From Hofstenia miamia (Eukaryota; Xenacoelomorpha; Acoela): a DNA stretch of 64,000 nt. The position numbers and the translations under genes are program-made. Numbering within the stretch: the stretch's first letter is position 1; every line of letters begins with the position of its first letter. The notes under the pieces were generated by a model. The model did no database searches. It was not told the origin of the DNA and saw only the letters and a program-made list of their open reading frames with translations. The stretch lies in NCBI GenBank assembly GCA_004352715.1, contig SCFE01000030.1, forward strand, positions 201,298 to 265,297, read 5' to 3'. Of this stretch, positions 59,437 to 64,000 are shown piece by piece.

Positions 59437-60054
59437 TGAAGAGTAAAGGCTTGGTAAACATATAATTTGCATTTTTGCAGAACAAATATTTATTCCAAAC
59501 TTATAACACCAATAATTTCTTAAAAGCAATATGCCAACATGTGCAACTTTTTGAAACTATTAAAAATAACTATTTTCTGGCTTGAGAAACTTAACATAAC
59601 TAAAACATGATTTATTACTAAAATCTATTTTATATATTGAGATTAATTTTGCATTTCGCAACCTGAAAAAACAAAATAAATTCTCAAATAAGAATTCATT
59701 ACATTTCTGGTTGTATATAAATGATAATTTTCCAAGAAACATAGTTCTAAAATGCATTCTTAATATTGAATATAGATTAAAAAATTCACAAACATGAAGT
59801 TTCGATTATATTAATCGATTATGTTATCAGTTGAACCAAGAATTGAGAATGAAGTAAGTGAAGGAAACAACAAGGAGGGTTTCCCAAAAGAATTGTTTAA
59901 GCTCACAGCAGACCTTAGAGAATAACTAGACTCAAACGCAAGATCGTAGGAAAAATGATGACAGAATTGCAGAAAGGGAACAGAAACAAAGAGCACACTT
60001 ATCCATAATCTAGATAGTGTAGGTTCAAACTGCATTGTCCACATCTTCAAGCAC

Positions 60055-60145
60055 TTTTCTCTAAGCCTATTAAATAATTTGGAAATCTTGGGATGTTGGC
60101 ACAGCTATTCATGGCTACACCCTCATGTAATGGTGAAAATTTGTA
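60055..60145. repeat. unidentified dispersed repeat, copy 2
   Basis: See 53,577-53,665; about 29 of the first 35 bases agree. Confidence 0.5.
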
Positions 60146-62009
60146 GTAAGGAGTACTGTTCTCATTGTAGTATGTTAAAATATTTGTTATGTATTCAAAA
60201 TCATATAATCAGACAGCCTAAATTCCATTGGTGTGAAAATGAACCCAAATGATTTTTTTCTGTAACAAGACTAATCAAATCTCACTAAGGCATGTGTGTG
60301 CGCAAAGCCAGAAGTCGTGGAGCTGCTCAGTGAAGAATATCTTGCATATAAACATCAGATACGAACCTGCCGGTATGCAAAAACTAGCAAGGTTATTGCT
60401 TATCAAATTTAGTAATTGGCAGATGTCATTTTGTGCAAAATATAGTCTTTTTGGACATTTTAAGGCAGTACATCTTAACTTATATTGATGGTGAAAAACT
60501 ACCGTCAAGTTCTATAGAGCCAGCAGCCTCACTAATTTTGAGTATCATATCCTGATACAATTGTTTGCAACAATAGAGCAGTGAGATCTGATTGTTCAAC
60601 TCTAAATCGTTTTCAGACCACGAATAGGAGATGCACCAAGAAAGTTGACGCATATTTATAATAGACCTTAAATAATAAAGACGTTTTGGAAAATTTATAT
60701 TGGTTGATGCGAAAAGCAATTCTTGAATTTTGTTGTTTCCGCTGTTATTGCAGTTTATACTCACAAAATATACATATTCTAACGACAAAATCTAATGAAA
60801 TAAGTTAATGATGGTAACACGACAATTTAAAACTGCAATCAATTACTTTTTGAACAATCAATACTTAGCATGGCAATATATTGCAATCAAATATTTACTA
60901 GTACGGGTACTTAATTGTTGATTAATTGCTGTCATTTATTAAGATAAAAATATTATCTAATGAAACATTTATTGTAAATCTTGAAAGATACAAAATATAT
61001 CTAGTACTTCAAATCATAGCAGCTAAATTAATCAAGCCAATATGATAAAAAAAGAATGAATTTTTGGTCTGCTATGCACTACAGAAGTTTATTCAAATAT
61101 AGATTTTTCTACTTAATAGAGCACAATAATGAAGAATAATTTGAAATGGTCAATTATAGCACATCTTCATCAACATAAGTTACAAACTGCATACTAAAAA
61201 TTAGGTAAAACAGCATCTCTAAGATTTACTATTGGATTAAGAAAACAGGTTCTTAATTCAGTCTCAATAAGGAATTAATTGCTATATTTTACCTATCAGG
61301 AAATTTATAAAGCACTTTTTTGCAGATTGAAATTTAAAGTAAACACTGAATCTTACAATAAAGATGGACACAACAACCGGTTTTTAAGTAACCTCATTCC
61401 TTTGCCAAAATACCTTTCCAACTTTTTCAGCCGTTCCCTAAATATTCATACCACCCCAATCAATGATTAGCAATCATACGATCATGACAGTATCCTTAGT
61501 ATTTTGAAGGGTTACAAAACTATAAAAGCATGTCTTGAATACTCATTTATGCAAAATAACTTTATGAATTCATTGAACAATTTTTTGACATTCTAAATGT
61601 CTATGAGCATTATTTAGTGCTATGCTAGAAGTTGAACGACCTTGTGACAATGTTGATGAGTTTTATGTTCAACTTATAATTTTCAAGAAAATTACCTTAG
61701 CAAAGGTTATCTAATATTTGCTATGAATTCTTAAAATACTTAGTAACAAGTGAGTAAATCTAAATGAATTTGCCAGAACTCTTCATATGCCTCAATATTA
61801 AATATTTTTCTGAAGAAAATTTTGTGGGAATAGTTTTTTATGATAGTCCATATTTCTAAACTTATTATAAAAATCATGTTTAAAGCGCGATAAAATAAAT
61901 ACTCAAATGGAAGTTTAATAAATTCAAATTAATGTCTTCAGATTAACCTTAAGCCGCCTATTGTATCTTTCAAGTTACAAACCATTTTGCCCAAATTTTC
62001 AATCAATTT
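60146..62009. other. no gene recognised; two reverse ORFs of unknown nature
   Basis: The reverse open frames 60275-60508 (77 codons) and 60480-60788 (102 codons) overlap in a patch a little richer in G+C. They contain mixed residues with several Cys but match no family I know. The rest is AT-rich and stop-dense. Confidence 0.4.
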
Positions 62010-62105
62010 TCTTCAAACATATTTGGAAACTTTATGAATACTACGATTTTGACACATCTATGGGTAGTTGTGCTTCCCTGTTATGGTGGACACTTGTGAT
62101 AAAAT
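62010..62105. repeat. unidentified dispersed repeat, possible copy 3
   Basis: ATTTGGAAACTTTATGAATA and GACACATCTATGGG...GTTATGGTGGACACTTG align loosely with the copies at 53.6 and 60.1 kb. Confidence 0.3.
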
Positions 62106-63718
62106 TGTTTCTTGTATTTGAGGAGGTGTCGGAAAATATTAACATTTCTTCAATGAAAAATCAGATTTTTGCACGAACCTTCATATTCTTCTCATGCCTA
62201 GTGTCAATAGTTCCAATAATAAAGCGGTATAAACTGGGCTGAGCCAATGGCCACAACGATGAGCCTTAATTATTTTGTTTTCTGTAAATTGGCCAAAAAA
62301 GTTTCGTTCCGATGCAACATGCGCAAAGTAAGAAGTCTCCTCTATTTTTTAGAAATCTTTATTAATTAATGAGTGAGCGTTGACAAAATTGATTGATCTC
62401 TCTAGAGTAGGATTAACCTAGAGATAAATCGGAAGGAAAGGAATGACTTCCGAGCCGGGATACGCTAAGAGTGAACCAACCAGTACTGCTTTAGACTAAA
62501 GCTAAATATTACGCAAAAGCTTGTTCTCTTAATAAATACTGTTAGTAAAAATATACATGACACATGTAGGAAGTTCAAAGTGATAGTTGAAACATATTTT
62601 TTACACTTACGGTAATTTTTCGCTAAATGTTACTAATAACTGTATTATATTTACTAAATTATGTTTCGAGTCGTTTTCAACAATGATTTTATATGTACCA
62701 AAGATAAGAGGGCATTTAGTCACTGTTTTACAAAATTACAAATTTCTGTCAGTAATTTAGTTGTTTATAAAACATTAACCTGTAAATTTGCAACACCATA
62801 TACCTGTCGTTTACTTAGAGTCAACGCAATTTTACACTTAAGTATATAATCTTTCTAACTTGTTTTGACATTTGGTATAGAGTTGATGTGCTATAAATTT
62901 GTGAATTAGATGGTGACAGATTTATGAACACTTTCCCATACTCAAAATGATTTAAACAATTAAAGCAGTCAGGGGGCGGAAGGCGTTAATGCAGAATTGG
63001 AAATTGGATGAGAATAAGGAAATAGCTTAAAATTGACTTCCACCTTTCAATTGGGATGAATGACAATTCATTTAGATTGTCTGGATTTAGTTAATTTGGA
63101 AAGACTAAAATATGACAATAGAATCCATATTACTGTTATTTTAAAGCTGAAATAGAAAAAATAATTTAGCATAACTCATGAACTAGATCATACAGTTCAA
63201 TAAGCATAGAGATGTAGGCTGGTGTGAGGGAAAAATTACGCTTCCGAGAAACACTTACCACCATTTACGTAATACAAATATCTTTCGAATATATTTAATT
63301 AAGCTTAAGCACATTTTTACAAGTAAATTAAGACGAAAGAAATAAAGAAGTAAAGAAGCTTGCTTTAAAGAAAATACTGTGACTTTTAACCTCGTCGGAG
63401 GCACAACATCAAATATTAAACTAAATTACCAGATTTCTATGAATATATTAATAAAAAACCAATGCCATAGAACAGCCAAAATTGCTAGGTTATTGATATC
63501 ATAGTTTTAATATTATTTATGTGTACTCTTTTGAGTACATTGACTGTAAATTTACCAAATAATGAAAAAATGCAAAATTGGATAATGTATTGTTACCTTA
63601 CATTACTGCTATTTTTCATATTGTACTTCATTTAAGAAGGCATACAACCACTTTTATACATCAAAACAGTTGACAAGAACTAAACTCATAATATTAACAG
63701 ATAATAAAAATAAAATCA
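62106..63718. other. no gene or element recognised
   Basis: AT-rich and stop-dense on both strands. Confidence 0.55.
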
Positions 63719-64000
63719 TCAATTATGGAAAACAAAAAAGCTACTTGGATCATAATAAACACAAAGAAAATCATGGCATTTGCTGCATTTGAAACAGATT
63801 CGCCAAAAGCAACCAGGATTATGGCATTGAATTTGCTTTTCAGTGATATTTTGAGGCCAGTGGTCAAATTTATCATAATAATGTTCATCAATAGAAAGAG
63901 GCTGGATTGCTTTTCGTTTCATTGCTTAAGAAGTATGTGTTGAAAGTTTATGTTCTTGTGGTTTTTGAATAAATGCGCCCTTTATAAGTGTTTCAGATAA
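63719..64000 (-). pseudogene. piggyBac-like transposase C-terminal fragment, runs off right edge
   Basis: Minus strand: SETLIKGAFIQKPQEHK (about 63,950-64,000), a stop, then RKAIQPLSIDEHYYDKFDHW, CHNPGCFWRICFKCSKCHDF and LCVYYDPSSFFVFHN. The spacing HW...C-x4-C...C-x2-C...LC...F-x-x-FH matches the C-terminal cysteine-rich zinc-binding domain of piggyBac transposases, with ETLIK as the block preceding it. One stop and some lost cysteines mark it as decayed. The catalytic domain would lie to the right of the window. Confidence 0.65.

Noticed and set aside
1-64000. CRISPR arrays, operons, bacterial promoters, rRNA or tRNA genes
   Set aside because: None seen. Introns and transposon classes show animal DNA. 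I did not find a tRNA by eye, but a covariance-model scan was not possible here.

Overview
The window is AT-rich metazoan DNA with spliceosomal introns, long (TA)n tracts, several assembly gaps and many transposon remains. I cannot name the species. The coding content says animal (a YLPM1 orthologue). The transposon mix (CR1/Jockey-like LINEs, a Penelope relic, hAT, mariner, Tc1/Tc3, PIF/Harbinger-like and piggyBac) fits many AT-rich invertebrates, such as cnidarians, flatworms, molluscs or tunicates.

Region 1 (1-18,252, + strand) is the 3' part of one host gene, YLPM1 (ZAP3), a nuclear putative nucleoside/polynucleotide-kinase-like protein that docks protein phosphatase 1. Ten exons can be joined in consistent phase into 650 codons plus a stop: a Tyr/Pro/Arg- and SPP/RS-rich region, a P-loop kinase-like domain (GPPGSGKS), an RS linker, and a C-terminal PP1-docking tail (RVTW). 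Introns range from 44 bp to 11 kb. The start of the gene lies left of the window.

Region 2 is intron 9 of that gene (7,105-18,111), which is packed with mobile elements. A CR1/Jockey-like LINE is split by a second, pyrimidine-rich LINE, and these are followed by a mariner relic and a 2.2-kb hAT element with terminal repeats and a lightly broken transposase. Intron 5 holds a 222-bp foldback MITE, a LINE fragment and a hAT-like coding fragment.

Region 3 (18.3-64 kb) has no host gene that I can recognise. It holds degraded elements: a mariner-type deletion derivative, a Tc3-like relic, three LINE or Penelope relics, a Tc1 relic, a piggyBac C-terminus at the right edge, and a set of hAT-like non-autonomous elements whose ends carry arrays of short motifs.

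The assembly needs care. Six isolated single Ns and one 21-N gap sit at or beside repeated sequence. They include an exact 1,971-bp tandem repeat and a 148-bp repeat that creates a phantom piece of a YLPM1 exon. All four large gaps lie inside (TA)n arrays. I found no clear new biological system. The most interesting signals are the shared architecture of the hAT-like elements and the PP1-docking motif being split across the transposon-filled intron.
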